Of a stretch of 31,115 nucleotides of DNA, positions 1 through 9,500 are shown one piece after another (positions within the stretch are counted from its first letter, which is position 1; the number at the start of each line of letters is the position of its first letter). The notes beneath the pieces were generated by a model. That model was not told the DNA's origin, searched no databases, and saw only the letters and a list, made by a program, of their open reading frames with translations. The stretch spans positions 1 through 31,115 of IMG/VR virus record IMGVR_UViG_3300025626_000083. The stretch is one strand, 5' to 3'. The stretch is from a virus. The translations under genes were made by a program, and so were the position numbers.

Positions 1-2792
1 CCTATTTTAGTAAAAACATTTTCGTTGAATTTAATATCTCCAGTGGCTAAAGCGTCAGAGAATAAAGTTATAACTTCTTCTGCTTTTACATTGTTTGGAT
101 CTTGCTTGTATTGATCTAGCCTTTTAGCAAAGTTACTATCTTTTACCTGATCAACATCTACTTTGTCTAAGTAGCTCTTTAAGGAGTTACCTAAAGATAC
201 CTGTGTGGTAGGACTATCTTTTACTGTTTGAAAAAGTAATGCATGTAGAAATTCGTGGGCAGCAACGTTTACAGCTTGTTCTTTAGCAGCTACGTCTTTG
301 TTTATTATTATAGTTTGCTCACCTGTTTCTTTGTTTTGAAATATAAAACCTTGCTGTTCAGAAGCTTTCTTGTCTATATCTAAGTTATTTTCTTTTATAT
401 AGTCGTCTATAGCTTTTGCATTATCTAATGACTTAACATTTACACCTTTAATGTCACCAGCTAGTTTTTCTATAGATTTTGTTGTTTTTTCAAGCGTATT
501 ATCTGCAGCCACTTTCTGCAGCTCGGTATTAATCTTTTTTATTTCTTCTTTTTGGTTTGTAACTAATTCAGGCTCTTTCCCTTCTATGTCTTTTTCTAGT
601 TGTTTTTTCTTAATTATAAGATCTATAGCTTTACTTTTAGAATCGCTGCTAAAATCTTTAGGCACAGATAAACCAGCGTTTCGAACCTCTATGATAGCGT
701 CTCTTTTTTCTAGTAAATCTTTTTTAACATTAGCTTTAGTTTCTTTTTTAGCTTGATCTTCTATTTCTTTTATTTTAAAATTAAACATAGCTTCAGAGCT
801 ATTAGAGTTTAATTTCCCTGCTATAATCTTGCTAAAAGCTTTTGCTTCGGATATAGATTGATTTCCTATATTACCACCTATACCTGTAGTGAAAGAGGAT
901 ATGAAACCAGTAGCACCGGCATCAAAAAGTTGCTTAGCGTCTAATTCTCCACCGGAAGCAGCTGCTGTTATTATTTCTTGACCTGTCTCTGTTATAGCTT
1001 CTATGCTAGAGTTCTGGGCGTTTGCTACAAGCTTGTTTGTTGCGTCTTTTAAAAAGTTCTTGTAACCACTTCTTAGTAAGGATTTATTGAGTCCTGTAAT
1101 AAAAGGTTTCAATGTTTTACCAGCACCAAATCGTTCCATTTGACCTGCAGCAAATCCTCCAGCGACACTTTTAGCCTCTAAAGAATCCATAAACTTTTTG
1201 TCTTTAAATATTTCTTTTTTCATATCTAAAGTAACTCTATCTTCTTCAGACAAGTCAAACCTTTTTCTAGCTTCGACATCTATACCTTGAGTATATATAT
1301 CACCACCCATCTGTAAGGCACCAGAAGCACCTAATGTAATATACGCTAAAGCCATTTGAGAAAGTTGTTCAGCTGTTAGAAGTATAGAATTAGCTATAAT
1401 ATCTTCACCTTTAAATATCTTGTCTAATTCACCTTTATCGTAGTTAGAAAGTATGAATTGCTCATTCTGAATATCTGCAAAAGCTTTTAATGCTTTTTCG
1501 TCTTGTTCTTTTTCGTATTGTTTAAATTTAAGCTTAAAATCACCCCAAGTTATAGGTTTAGCACCTCCAGGTTTTGGTTGCTCTACTAACTCATTAACGT
1601 CTCTATAAGAAACACCGTCCTTTGATTTTAAAGCTCCTGTAAACCTAGGCTTAAACCTATAAGAACCTTTTTCGTTTGTTTTGTCTTCTATAAAATAACC
1701 TTCAGTGTTATCGCTCCAATTATACTTTTTAGCACGAGTTTCGTTTTCTTCAAAAGAAACAACTTTGTCTATAACCTGTTTGTAACTAGCGTTATTAGCC
1801 CACTCTTTAAGGCCTTCGTTAACACCTCTAAGACCAGTGACAGCAACTGCCATAGACTTAACAACTGTTGGAGCTCCAAAGCCTATTTTCTTTGCCGTTT
1901 GACCCATTTGATACAATGTAGGCATATCTTTTGACTGCACGAAGCTTTTTAAAGGATCAGCAGCTTTATCGTCTACGGATTCTTCAAAAGCCGCTGTTAA
2001 AGCTTTAAAGTCAGTATTGTTTGATATTTTGGTTTTCATTAACTCATTATAGAAAGAATTAACATCTTTATTGAAAGAGTCAAGGTTTTCTTGAGTTACG
2101 CTGCTCGGGTCGTTTAGCTTGTATTTAACCATAGCTTCTTGCACATAAGTGTCAACAGCTGGTTTTATAGCTTTTTTTATACTAGGTATAATTTTATTCT
2201 GTATAGTGCTATTGCTAGAGGTGAAATCTAAAAGAGCGTCTTTTCTAAATTTTTCAATAGCTTTTTTATCATCAAAATTAATGGTTCCTAATTCTGTTTT
2301 AGGAAGTTGAGCTGATCTATTATTTAATATAGACTTTGTTTCATCTTGAATTTCTTGCTTATACTTAGCTGTTTTAAGATCTAGCTTAGCTCCTGGTGAA
2401 ATACCATCAGCGGCATCTAAAAAGCTTTCAAACTCATCAGGTGTTATATCTTTCTGAGGCTCAACACCTTGATTTGCTAAAAAGTTCTTGAACTTATCAC
2501 TTGACGATGCCAATAAACCATCTCCCGATTCTAAACCCGTATCTACTGCTTGATTCCCCGCTGTTACAGGTGCAGTTTCCGTTGCAACAGCTTCTGTCTT
2601 TACTAGCTCAACACCAACTAAGTCTTGGAATTTATACTCGTCACCTTCGTAACCATCTTTAGAAAAAAGATCATAAGAGTGTTTTAAAGCTTCTTTGTTT
2701 GTTTTTATTAACTCTTTATAATCTTTTATACTTCCTTCATAGCCATCTTTAGAAAATAACTCAAATGAATGTAGTAATGCTTCTTCGTTCAT
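1..2792 (-). CDS. Large virion/ejection protein with HEFLH metallopeptidase motif, C-terminus beyond window
   Basis: The frame is open from an ATG at 2792 to the left edge: 930 codons with no stop, so the 3' end is missing. I read every codon to confirm this. The N-terminus holds two copies of one motif: HSFELFSKDGYEG (about residues 8-20) and HSYDLFSKDGYEG (about 38-50). The middle is Lys/Glu/Asp/Ala-rich and largely helical, with weakly hydrophobic stretches near residues 465-495 and 620-645. Residues 846-850 are HEFLH in the context NVAAHEFLHALLF, followed by EE at 905-906, which fits a gluzincin-like zinc site (HExxH plus a downstream Glu). Size and position, as the last of three genes after the tail genes, match T7 gp16, the large internal ejection protein. 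T7 gp16 carries a transglycosylase; here a peptidase motif is visible instead. The family is inferred, but the open frame and motif are seen directly. Confidence 0.85.
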   Translation of the reverse strand, partial: MNEEALLHSFELFSKDGYEGSIKDYKELIKTNKEALKHSYDLFSKDGYEGDEYKFQDLVGVELVKTEAVATETAPVTAGNQAVDTGLESGDGLLASSSDKFKNFLANQGVEPQKDITPDEFESFLDAADGISPGAKLDLKTAKYKQEIQDETKSILNNRSAQLPKTELGTINFDDKKAIEKFRKDALLDFTSSNSTIQNKIIPSIKKAIKPAVDTYVQEAMVKYKLNDPSSVTQENLDSFNKDVNSFYNELMKTKISNNTDFKALTAAFEESVDDKAADPLKSFVQSKDMPTLYQMGQTAKKIGFGAPTVVKSMAVAVTGLRGVNEGLKEWANNASYKQVIDKVVSFEENETRAKKYNWSDNTEGYFIEDKTNEKGSYRFKPRFTGALKSKDGVSYRDVNELVEQPKPGGAKPITWGDFKLKFKQYEKEQDEKALKAFADIQNEQFILSNYDKGELDKIFKGEDIIANSILLTAEQLSQMALAYITLGASGALQMGGDIYTQGIDVEARKRFDLSEEDRVTLDMKKEIFKDKKFMDSLEAKSVAGGFAAGQMERFGAGKTLKPFITGLNKSLLRSGYKNFLKDATNKLVANAQNSSIEAITETGQEIITAAASGGELDAKQLFDAGATGFISSFTTGIGGNIGNQSISEAKAFSKIIAGKLNSNSSEAMFNFKIKEIEDQAKKETKANVKKDLLEKRDAIIEVRNAGLSVPKDFSSDSKSKAIDLIIKKKQLEKDIEGKEPELVTNQKEEIKKINTELQKVAADNTLEKTTKSIEKLAGDIKGVNVKSLDNAKAIDDYIKENNLDIDKKASEQQGFIFQNKETGEQTIIINKDVAAKEQAVNVAAHEFLHALLFQTVKDSPTTQVSLGNSLKSYLDKVDVDQVKDSNFAKRLDQYKQDPNNVKAEEVITLFSDALATGDIKFNENVFTKI

Positions 2793-2807
2793 GTCTTATT
2801 CTTGTTT

Positions 2808-4322
2808 TTAGTTGAATCTAGCTGCGCTATTTACACTACTCTTTGTAAAATATTCAGGGTTTGTAAAATCGTTACTTAAAGGTCCTGTTCCTTGCACATT
2901 TTCTTTTTCTTTTTTGTAAAAAGTTTCAATGAACGTGTCAACATCAGAGCTTTTATATCCTTTAGCTTTTAATATCAACTTTAAAACGTCTTTATCAGAA
3001 GCGTCTGGTGTAATAGTTAAAAAGCCCTTACCGCCTTTGATAGGTAAATTATAACTTTTTTTGCCACTAGCTGTTTCAACATCGTCTTGATTCACTGCTA
3101 CTCCTATTTTTTGAGCTAAAGAAGTTATGTTAGTTCTGTTTATATCGCCTATTGCAGAGCTAGTTAACACAGATAGGTCTTTTTCTATGTCTTTATATAC
3201 TTTCGCTTCCTTTTTTTCAGAAGGAGTAGGTTTACTCTCTTTAGGTAAAGCTACGTTTCTAGTGCTAATTACTTGATCTTGAGCAAAGTTATCTAACCAA
3301 TAATCAGTGTAGCCCTTTAGTAAAGCTTTCTTTTCTTTCTCTCCTTTTATATTTTCAATTGTATAACCTTTTGTGTCAGGTTCAATAATGTTATTCATAA
3401 AAGCTACTTTTTCAGTTTCACTCATTGCTGCAATCTCACTTTCAATAACAGCTTTTCCAGCACTTGCTAAATAGTCTCTTTTTAAAGGCTTGTAAGTCTC
3501 TATCCTAATTACATTACCGTCTTTTTTAATTTCTCTAGTTGTTTCTTCACCAAAAGCGGACTTTATATATGTTTTTTTACCTTCTGAATCTATGCTTTGT
3601 ATATGAGTGTTCTTGAGATTCTCCATAGCTTCTGTAGCGTTAGGTATAATCTGAACACCTTGCGTTTTACCACTTAAGTAATCTGCTAGCTGCTCTTCTG
3701 TAAGTGTTGTTTTTTTACTACCTTCTGGAGTTACGTCTATATATGCTTTATATTTTCCATTTTCAAACTCAACCCTTGTAGATCTATTACCTTTAGCTTT
3801 GTTCATTAAAACTCTCATTACCTCAGGCATGTTACTGTCTTGAGAAGGATCTAGTCCACCCATTCTTCCAGATCTCTTTTCTGTCTCTGTCATTAACAGA
3901 TCAGTTGCACTAATGCTCTCTAGCATATTACCTATTCTTTTAGGCATAGTTAAAATATCAGATGCTTGTGATCTAAGAGCAGCTATTTCCTTAGGATCAG
4001 TTACTGCTCCTGAGTTTATTCTAGTCATTATATCGCTATAAGAGTCAACCAAAGGAGCCATAGAGTCACCTATTTTTAAATCAGGGTTGTCAATCTCATA
4101 GTTCTTTATACCCAGAGCAACCTGTTCTTCTAGTTTCTCGTACTCTTTTAACTCCTTAGCTCTTTTATCTGCTAATTTTTTTTGCTGTATTCCTAACTCT
4201 TTCTGTGTCTGTAATTCTTGTTGAACAACACCTCCAAAAGTACCAGCAATAGTTCTCTGTAGATTAGCAATCCCTTGAGCGGACTGAGTATCTACGTTTT
4301 GTTGTGGGTTTCTATAACTCAT
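2808..4322 (-). CDS. Putative internal virion (ejection) protein, gp15-like position
   Basis: 504 aa from an ATG preceded by an A-rich leader (AAAAACAAAAAAATG). There is no recognisable enzymatic motif. Residues about 35-75 form a Lys/Glu/Gln-rich probable coiled coil (QTQKELGIQQKKL and onward). The rest is polar and charged with no signal peptide or membrane segment. It lies between the Ala/Gln-rich gp14-like protein and the giant protein with the HEFLH motif, the slot of gp15 in the T7 trio gp14-gp15-gp16. The gap to the next gene is only 15 bases, so the three are co-transcribed. The role as a DNA-ejection or internal core protein is inferred from order and composition. It is shorter than T7 gp15 (about 750 aa), so a different structural role is possible. 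Confidence 0.75.
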   Translation of the reverse strand: MSYRNPQQNVDTQSAQGIANLQRTIAGTFGGVVQQELQTQKELGIQQKKLADKRAKELKEYEKLEEQVALGIKNYEIDNPDLKIGDSMAPLVDSYSDIMTRINSGAVTDPKEIAALRSQASDILTMPKRIGNMLESISATDLLMTETEKRSGRMGGLDPSQDSNMPEVMRVLMNKAKGNRSTRVEFENGKYKAYIDVTPEGSKKTTLTEEQLADYLSGKTQGVQIIPNATEAMENLKNTHIQSIDSEGKKTYIKSAFGEETTREIKKDGNVIRIETYKPLKRDYLASAGKAVIESEIAAMSETEKVAFMNNIIEPDTKGYTIENIKGEKEKKALLKGYTDYWLDNFAQDQVISTRNVALPKESKPTPSEKKEAKVYKDIEKDLSVLTSSAIGDINRTNITSLAQKIGVAVNQDDVETASGKKSYNLPIKGGKGFLTITPDASDKDVLKLILKAKGYKSSDVDTFIETFYKKEKENVQGTGPLSNDFTNPEYFTKSSVNSAARFN

Positions 4323-4339
4323 TTTTTTGTTTTTCTTTT

Positions 4340-4423
4340 TTAAACGATTAAATCTGTGTCGTAAGATGATACTGATTGTACGTCTGCAGTTTTACCACTT
4401 ACCGGTGTTGCTACTTTCCCTTT
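4340..4423 (-). other. Candidate -1 frameshift site and 24-codon extension of the gp14-like gene
   Basis: On the minus strand the gene ends GGA AAG GGA AAG TAG. The heptamer A AAG GGA (4417-4423) fits the slippery pattern X XXY YYZ exactly, in the correct zero-frame phase. A -1 slip reads AAA GGG AAA GTA and continues through 24 more sense codons (VATPVSGKTADVQ, then SVSSYDTDLIV) to TAA at 4340-4342, 17 bases before the next ATG. The extension therefore fills almost the whole gap and would give a 252-aa product. No strong downstream stimulatory stem was seen. A one-base assembly error in the purine run would produce the same picture. Confidence 0.45.
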
Positions 4424-5097
4424 CCGAAAGCACCTGCTTTATACATTCCTCCAACAGTTGAAGCTATTCCACCAACAGCGCCTGCGATAGCATTACTTCT
4501 ATCAGCGCCTGCTTGCATTTCTCTAGCTTCTGAACCTGCTATTTGAGCAGATAACCTATCCATTTGCATTAGATCTCTGCTCTCTTGTTCTCTGTACATA
4601 AACTCAGCACCTTTAGCTTCCGCGCCTTGAATTCTTTGCTTTTCAGCCATAATAAGCTGCTGTTGCTGTTGCTGTCCTTGAGCTCTAGCTCTTTCATTAC
4701 TAGCTTCTTGTTGCTCTATGTTAGCAGAAATACCTTTTTTAGATTGTAAAGCAGCTTGAGCTAAAGCAGTTGCACCACCAGCGCTTGCTCCTGTAGCAGC
4801 TATAGTGTCTAACGTATTAGCTAAAGCGATATCAGCTTCTTCAGCTTGCATTTCTGCAGCTTGAGTCGCTACGCCTAGATTTTCAAAAGGGTTTTGAATA
4901 GTAGAAGATAAATCCTCCATACTTTCATATGGATTTATAATAGCTTGCCTATTGTCTTCTAGGTTCTGTAACTTCGTCTGTGCAGCTCTTTTTTGTCTCG
5001 CTGCGGCTGCTTGTCTTTTTTTAGCAGCCGAAGCACCGAAAAGACCTGTTAAAGCTTGTATACCTCCTGTTATGAGGCCTGCTGTCATTAATGGCAT
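4411..5097 (-). CDS. Putative internal virion protein, gp14-like
   Basis: 228 aa. Residues about 1-25 are hydrophobic and Gly/Ala-rich (LITGGIQALTGLFGASAA). They are followed by a basic stretch (KKRQAAAARQKR) and a long Ala/Gln/Glu-rich helical region with a poly-Gln run (GQQQQQQ) near residue 143. A second Gly/Ala hydrophobic segment lies near the C-terminus (NAIAGAVGGIASTVGG). This composition, an amphipathic or membrane-active N-terminus plus a Gln/Ala coiled coil, is typical of T7 gp14-type internal core proteins that form part of the ejection channel. It is the first of three consecutive putative ejection-protein genes. The frame ends in TAG at 4411-4413, but the slippery heptamer AAAGGGA just before it could extend the protein (see the separate entry). 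The assignment rests on composition and order. Confidence 0.75.
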   Translation of the reverse strand: MPLMTAGLITGGIQALTGLFGASAAKKRQAAAARQKRAAQTKLQNLEDNRQAIINPYESMEDLSSTIQNPFENLGVATQAAEMQAEEADIALANTLDTIAATGASAGGATALAQAALQSKKGISANIEQQEASNERARAQGQQQQQQLIMAEKQRIQGAEAKGAEFMYREQESRDLMQMDRLSAQIAGSEAREMQAGADRSNAIAGAVGGIASTVGGMYKAGAFGKGK

Positions 5098-5116
5098 AGT
5101 TTTATGTTTTTATATT

Positions 5117-6538
5117 TTAATAAGATGATTCTATATAGTTAGATGAAACTGCAAAAAGCTCTTTTGGACCTCCTGGATCTGTAGTTGAATCTGTTGAAAC
5201 CACCACATTAGCAAAAAAGCCTTTTACGCCAGACATACTTGGTCCCCAAGAAACCTCGCCAGCAGTGGGTTCAGAATTGTTTATTAAATTAGCATGATAC
5301 TTGTTTTCTTTTCTATCAAAACCAACTCTATATACTGTATTGTTTTCAGTATAAGATCCTTCGTTATAACTTTTAACTAAAGTAGTGCTGTCAAAAGAGT
5401 TTGACCATCCGCTGTTGACCATATCTAGGCCAGTTTCATCTGAAATAAAGCTATTAACCTGCCAACCATTACTACCTTCGTAGCTTATTGTTTTAAAAAC
5501 CTTAGACAAGCTAACTCTATTATTAAATACAAAGTGAACTAATGAAGGCGTTGTTACTCCATAAAAGCTACCTCTATCTACATCAGCAGAGTAGTGCTGC
5601 CACAACCCGTTGTCTTTTACTGTGTAGAAGTTATTTTTTATACTAAACATTTGATCAGGCTTGTACGTGAAGAAACTAGTCCAACCTTTTACACTTTCGT
5701 CAAAAGACAATGTTTTATAACTATCATCATCTGAAAGAACACTTCGTTGAGACGATACAACATATTGTTTGTTGTGTATATCCCATCCTCCTTTTAATTG
5801 TCCAACTGTACCTGTTTGATCTATATCGTTAAATTCATCTCTAAAATAGTCATACATCCCGTAATTAGATATTTCTGTTAAACCATCCATAGATAATCTA
5901 AGAACCGCGTTTCTATCTTTATCGGTAAAATACTTTCTATATCCATAAACTGCAAAGCTGCCTGGGTCTCTACTGATACCAAAATTTCCTCCATAAGGCT
6001 GTATTGTGCCTATGGTTGTGTTTACGTTAGATATACTACTACTTCCTTCAGCTGTGTATATAGCATCTTTATCAATCAAAGCTCTAGACACTTTAGATTC
6101 TTGAAATATAATTAGATTAGTATCTTCAGCGTATAGCTTTTGTATACTTCCGTTAGCTGGATCAGCTGACTTAGTAATGTTATCACCGACAGAAAAAACA
6201 TTAGTATCATTTATACCTGTCCTAGAGTTGAATATACCTGAGTATATTAAAGAATTACTTCTTATAACAGCATTTGCTTCTTCTTCGACTAAGTAGGCTC
6301 TAACACCATAATCTACATTTGTATTGTTATAACCACCTCTTATTCTTGCTTCTTCTACGGCCCAGTCGCTTCCGTTGTCAATGTTTCCTTCGCTGATAAC
6401 AGGATAACCACCAATATCTGCAGGTATACCAGTTGACCCATTCCAAGAAGGTATATAATCATCAGAAAGACCAAGGTCTGCATCAACTTTTTTTAGCAAA
6501 AAGCTGTTAAAGTATTTTACTTCTATTATTGCTCCCAT
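5117..6538 (-). CDS. Tail protein, beta-rich (tail hub/stabilisation-like)
   Basis: 473 aa, rich in Ser, Asn, Gly, Tyr and aromatic residues with regular beta-strand spacing. There is no signal peptide or catalytic motif. The central part (KYFTDKDRNAVLRLSMDG, then LTEISNYGMYDYFRDEF, about residues 203-237) resembles, from memory, segments of tail stabilisation proteins of Bacteroidetes podoviruses and crAss-like phages; this was not searched. Tryptophan-bearing repeats (GGWDIHNKQYVV; KGWTSFF; NGWQVNSF) suggest a propeller or barrel. It follows the 1291-aa tail protein by 38 bases, and the two may build one structure corresponding to T7 gp12 or P22 gp10. It could instead be a receptor-binding component. 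The assignment is inferred from order and composition. Confidence 0.65.
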   Translation of the reverse strand: MGAIIEVKYFNSFLLKKVDADLGLSDDYIPSWNGSTGIPADIGGYPVISEGNIDNGSDWAVEEARIRGGYNNTNVDYGVRAYLVEEEANAVIRSNSLIYSGIFNSRTGINDTNVFSVGDNITKSADPANGSIQKLYAEDTNLIIFQESKVSRALIDKDAIYTAEGSSSISNVNTTIGTIQPYGGNFGISRDPGSFAVYGYRKYFTDKDRNAVLRLSMDGLTEISNYGMYDYFRDEFNDIDQTGTVGQLKGGWDIHNKQYVVSSQRSVLSDDDSYKTLSFDESVKGWTSFFTYKPDQMFSIKNNFYTVKDNGLWQHYSADVDRGSFYGVTTPSLVHFVFNNRVSLSKVFKTISYEGSNGWQVNSFISDETGLDMVNSGWSNSFDSTTLVKSYNEGSYTENNTVYRVGFDRKENKYHANLINNSEPTAGEVSWGPSMSGVKGFFANVVVSTDSTTDPGGPKELFAVSSNYIESSY

Positions 6539-6576
6539 ATAATTATCACTTATTTTTTTTGCTTATTACTACTACC

Positions 6577-9500
6577 TTATCTTACGACTATAGTATAATC
6601 ACCGAGATTTGGAATGGCTGATTCCGTGTTATTGTACGAGCCCTGGTTTGATGTACCTGCTATACTTTGATTGTATAAGGAAATAACAGCGGCCTTTGTA
6701 CTAGCAAAAAACCAATCAGCATTTTGATCTACAACCGTAGAAGCTCCTGTTTTATTTAACCTAACATCATTAAGCGTGTTGCCGCCACTTAGATCACTAA
6801 AGTATCCTGTGTAAATGTAAAACCCATTACCACTAGATGATGCCGGTGTGTTTAAAAATTCAACCTTATATAAACTAGCTTCAGCAATTATATCAACATC
6901 AAATTGACCTGGATTAGTAGGTGACCATACAGTATATATATCCTTACATTCAGCCACTACTAAAGGAGCAATAGTGTTAACATTCCTTATAATGCTATCA
7001 CTTAAACCAGCGCCACCAGCGTCTGTAACTTTTAGTTTCATAGAAAAATCTTCACCAGGAAGGTAAGTACCTGTCTGTGGTGCTCTAATTATATTAGTTT
7101 CAAGTGCACCGCCTTGCCCAGTGGTTTCATTTATAGTAAAGTAAGGTTGTAAAACTGGTGATATAGGTGATAACTCCCATTGTAGTTCTAAGTATTTATT
7201 TGGGTTAGAATCCGCTGCTCCATTAACAGCTATATGACTTCCAAAAGAAGTAGCTGAAACAAAGTAGTCGTTAGTAGATATGTCTCCTTGCCCGTTGTCT
7301 ATGAGTGGCGCTACGTTTGATAAAGCTGCTAGTTTGTTAAAAACACTAGGAGCTGGCAGCGGAAGAGCTGGATCTGGATTAAGCTGCAGAGTAAACGTAA
7401 AAACAAAGTTTCTTGTGTTAGTAGCTGATCCGTAGTACATGTTAGCTATAAAATACGAAGTAACATCTATGTTGTAAAAACCAGGGCTACCAGGATCTTT
7501 ATCTATTAGAGTAAAATAACTACTTACGTCTAAACCGTTGTTATTCGTTACAGACATACTTAAGCTTTGTATTATAGTTGGATCTATATTAACTCCAAAA
7601 GAATCTACAGGTGTAATATCATTTTCAAGTATTTCACCACCTTCTACAATGCTTTCAGTGAAAAGACTTGTATTAAAGCTAGAAAAACCACTAGCGGCTC
7701 CAGAGTCTTCTAATACTAAGGCGTTTAGCCCAGATATAAGACCAGAAGTTGAAGTTTCCCAAAAAATATCTAATCTAGATTCTACCGGTTTTGTTTCAAA
7801 AATAGCTAATGCTGTTATATTTTTGTATTCTGAAGTTGTTGGTATTACTAAGTTACTAGCCCCAAACTGCTTGTCAATATCTTGAGAAGTAGTTATTTGA
7901 GCTATAAGAGGATTAGAATCTGACTTATAGAAACTAGAAAAAGCATTTGATATATCAGTAATAGGTATTGGATTAGTACCTGCTCCAACAAATTCTTGAA
8001 CTTGAAAAATATCAAAAAGAGTTTCTATAGAAGATGTTGTGAAAGAAGTTTTATAAGGATAAAACTGCTTGTTAACATTTTTAGGATCTGATGTACCAGT
8101 GTCTATCATTTGATTTTCAACCCTACCGTACAATATAACGGAACTTCTAAAAGACTTATCTTGAGGTCCAATCTCTGATAAGTCTCTTGGTATTTTATTT
8201 ATATTATCATTCGTCAATGTTACAAATGAAGTATTTTTCTGTAAAACTCCAGTTCCATCGTAATTATAAGGTAGACCTAAAGTAGCGCCTGCTGTGTAAA
8301 CATTATAATACTCTTGCTCGGTTTGTTTTACAACTATTTTATAAGAGTACCATCCTAAAGGGTTATAATCAGCGCTAGTTATTTCTCCATTGTAAAGACC
8401 TGGTTCATTAAACACTGGGTTAGCCCCTTGCGTAGCGATACCTTCGTTAAATAGCATTTTCAAAGAGTTACCCACCCATTTCCAAGGATTAATAAGGCTA
8501 TAAGGTGAGTATATAGTTGAACCCACATACGTTTCACTACCCACTGTTATAGGTGTTTTAGAATTAGACAGTATGACTGTTGATTGTCTTCCGAACTTAT
8601 CCGCTAATACTACACCGACTTGATAGTTTCTATTAGACTTCAAAGAGCTACTAGGATATTCTACAATACTAGTCGTATTAGAGTCGCTTGAGACTGGGTT
8701 AAACACCAAGTTGTCGTTTGCTAGCAATGTAACAGCCTCGTTAACAGTTATACTGTTTACTGGTACTCCAGAAGTTTCTAAGACTGTTAACTTTAGAGAA
8801 GGATAAGCCTGTGGCGAGGTAACTATTGATCCAACACCAACAAAGCCACTATCTAAAGCTATTGGTATAATCGTGCTGGCAACGACATTAGAGGCAACAG
8901 TTCCTTCTCCATCTTTAAGGTTAAAATCAGATTTAGAATTAGCAGATACATTGTAGTTTAAAGAACTAGGCGGAGTGTGCTTGTCTTGAAAATTAGAATA
9001 AACAACTCTATTACTTATTATTTCCTGACCAAGAGCTTTAACTGGAACTTTATCATAAACCCTAGTTATTTCTTTACTAGGTAGTGTTTTATATGGTTTC
9101 TGTGATTGATACACATATTCGTAAACTTTTGAGTTAAGATCAGATAGATCAGAAACTTTAATAGTTTCAACCACCTGGATAGCTAAACCATCAGATTCTT
9201 TATACAGTATATCTATTTCGTCTATGTGAAAATCACTACTTAATGAACTAGCTATAGAAGGTAGAGGTATCTGTAAACTTATTTCATCTACTTTGTTTTC
9301 CATAAAGTCAACAATAGTAGAACCGTAAGCTTGATTCATATCACCGTCGTACGTGTTTACAGTACCTTCAGTTGTAACATTATCTGTCATAAAATAACCA
9401 TCTTGCTTGGGTATAAAACAAATCTGCGTGAATGGAGCTATCAAAGAGTACTCGCCGTCACTAAACTTAAACCTGTAGCTAAATCTAATGAATTTGTCTT

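Noticed and set aside
451-756. Plus-strand open frame of 101 codons
   Set aside because: Lies opposite the large minus-strand gene, is Ser/Phe-rich as expected from an antisense reading, and has no phage-gene context.
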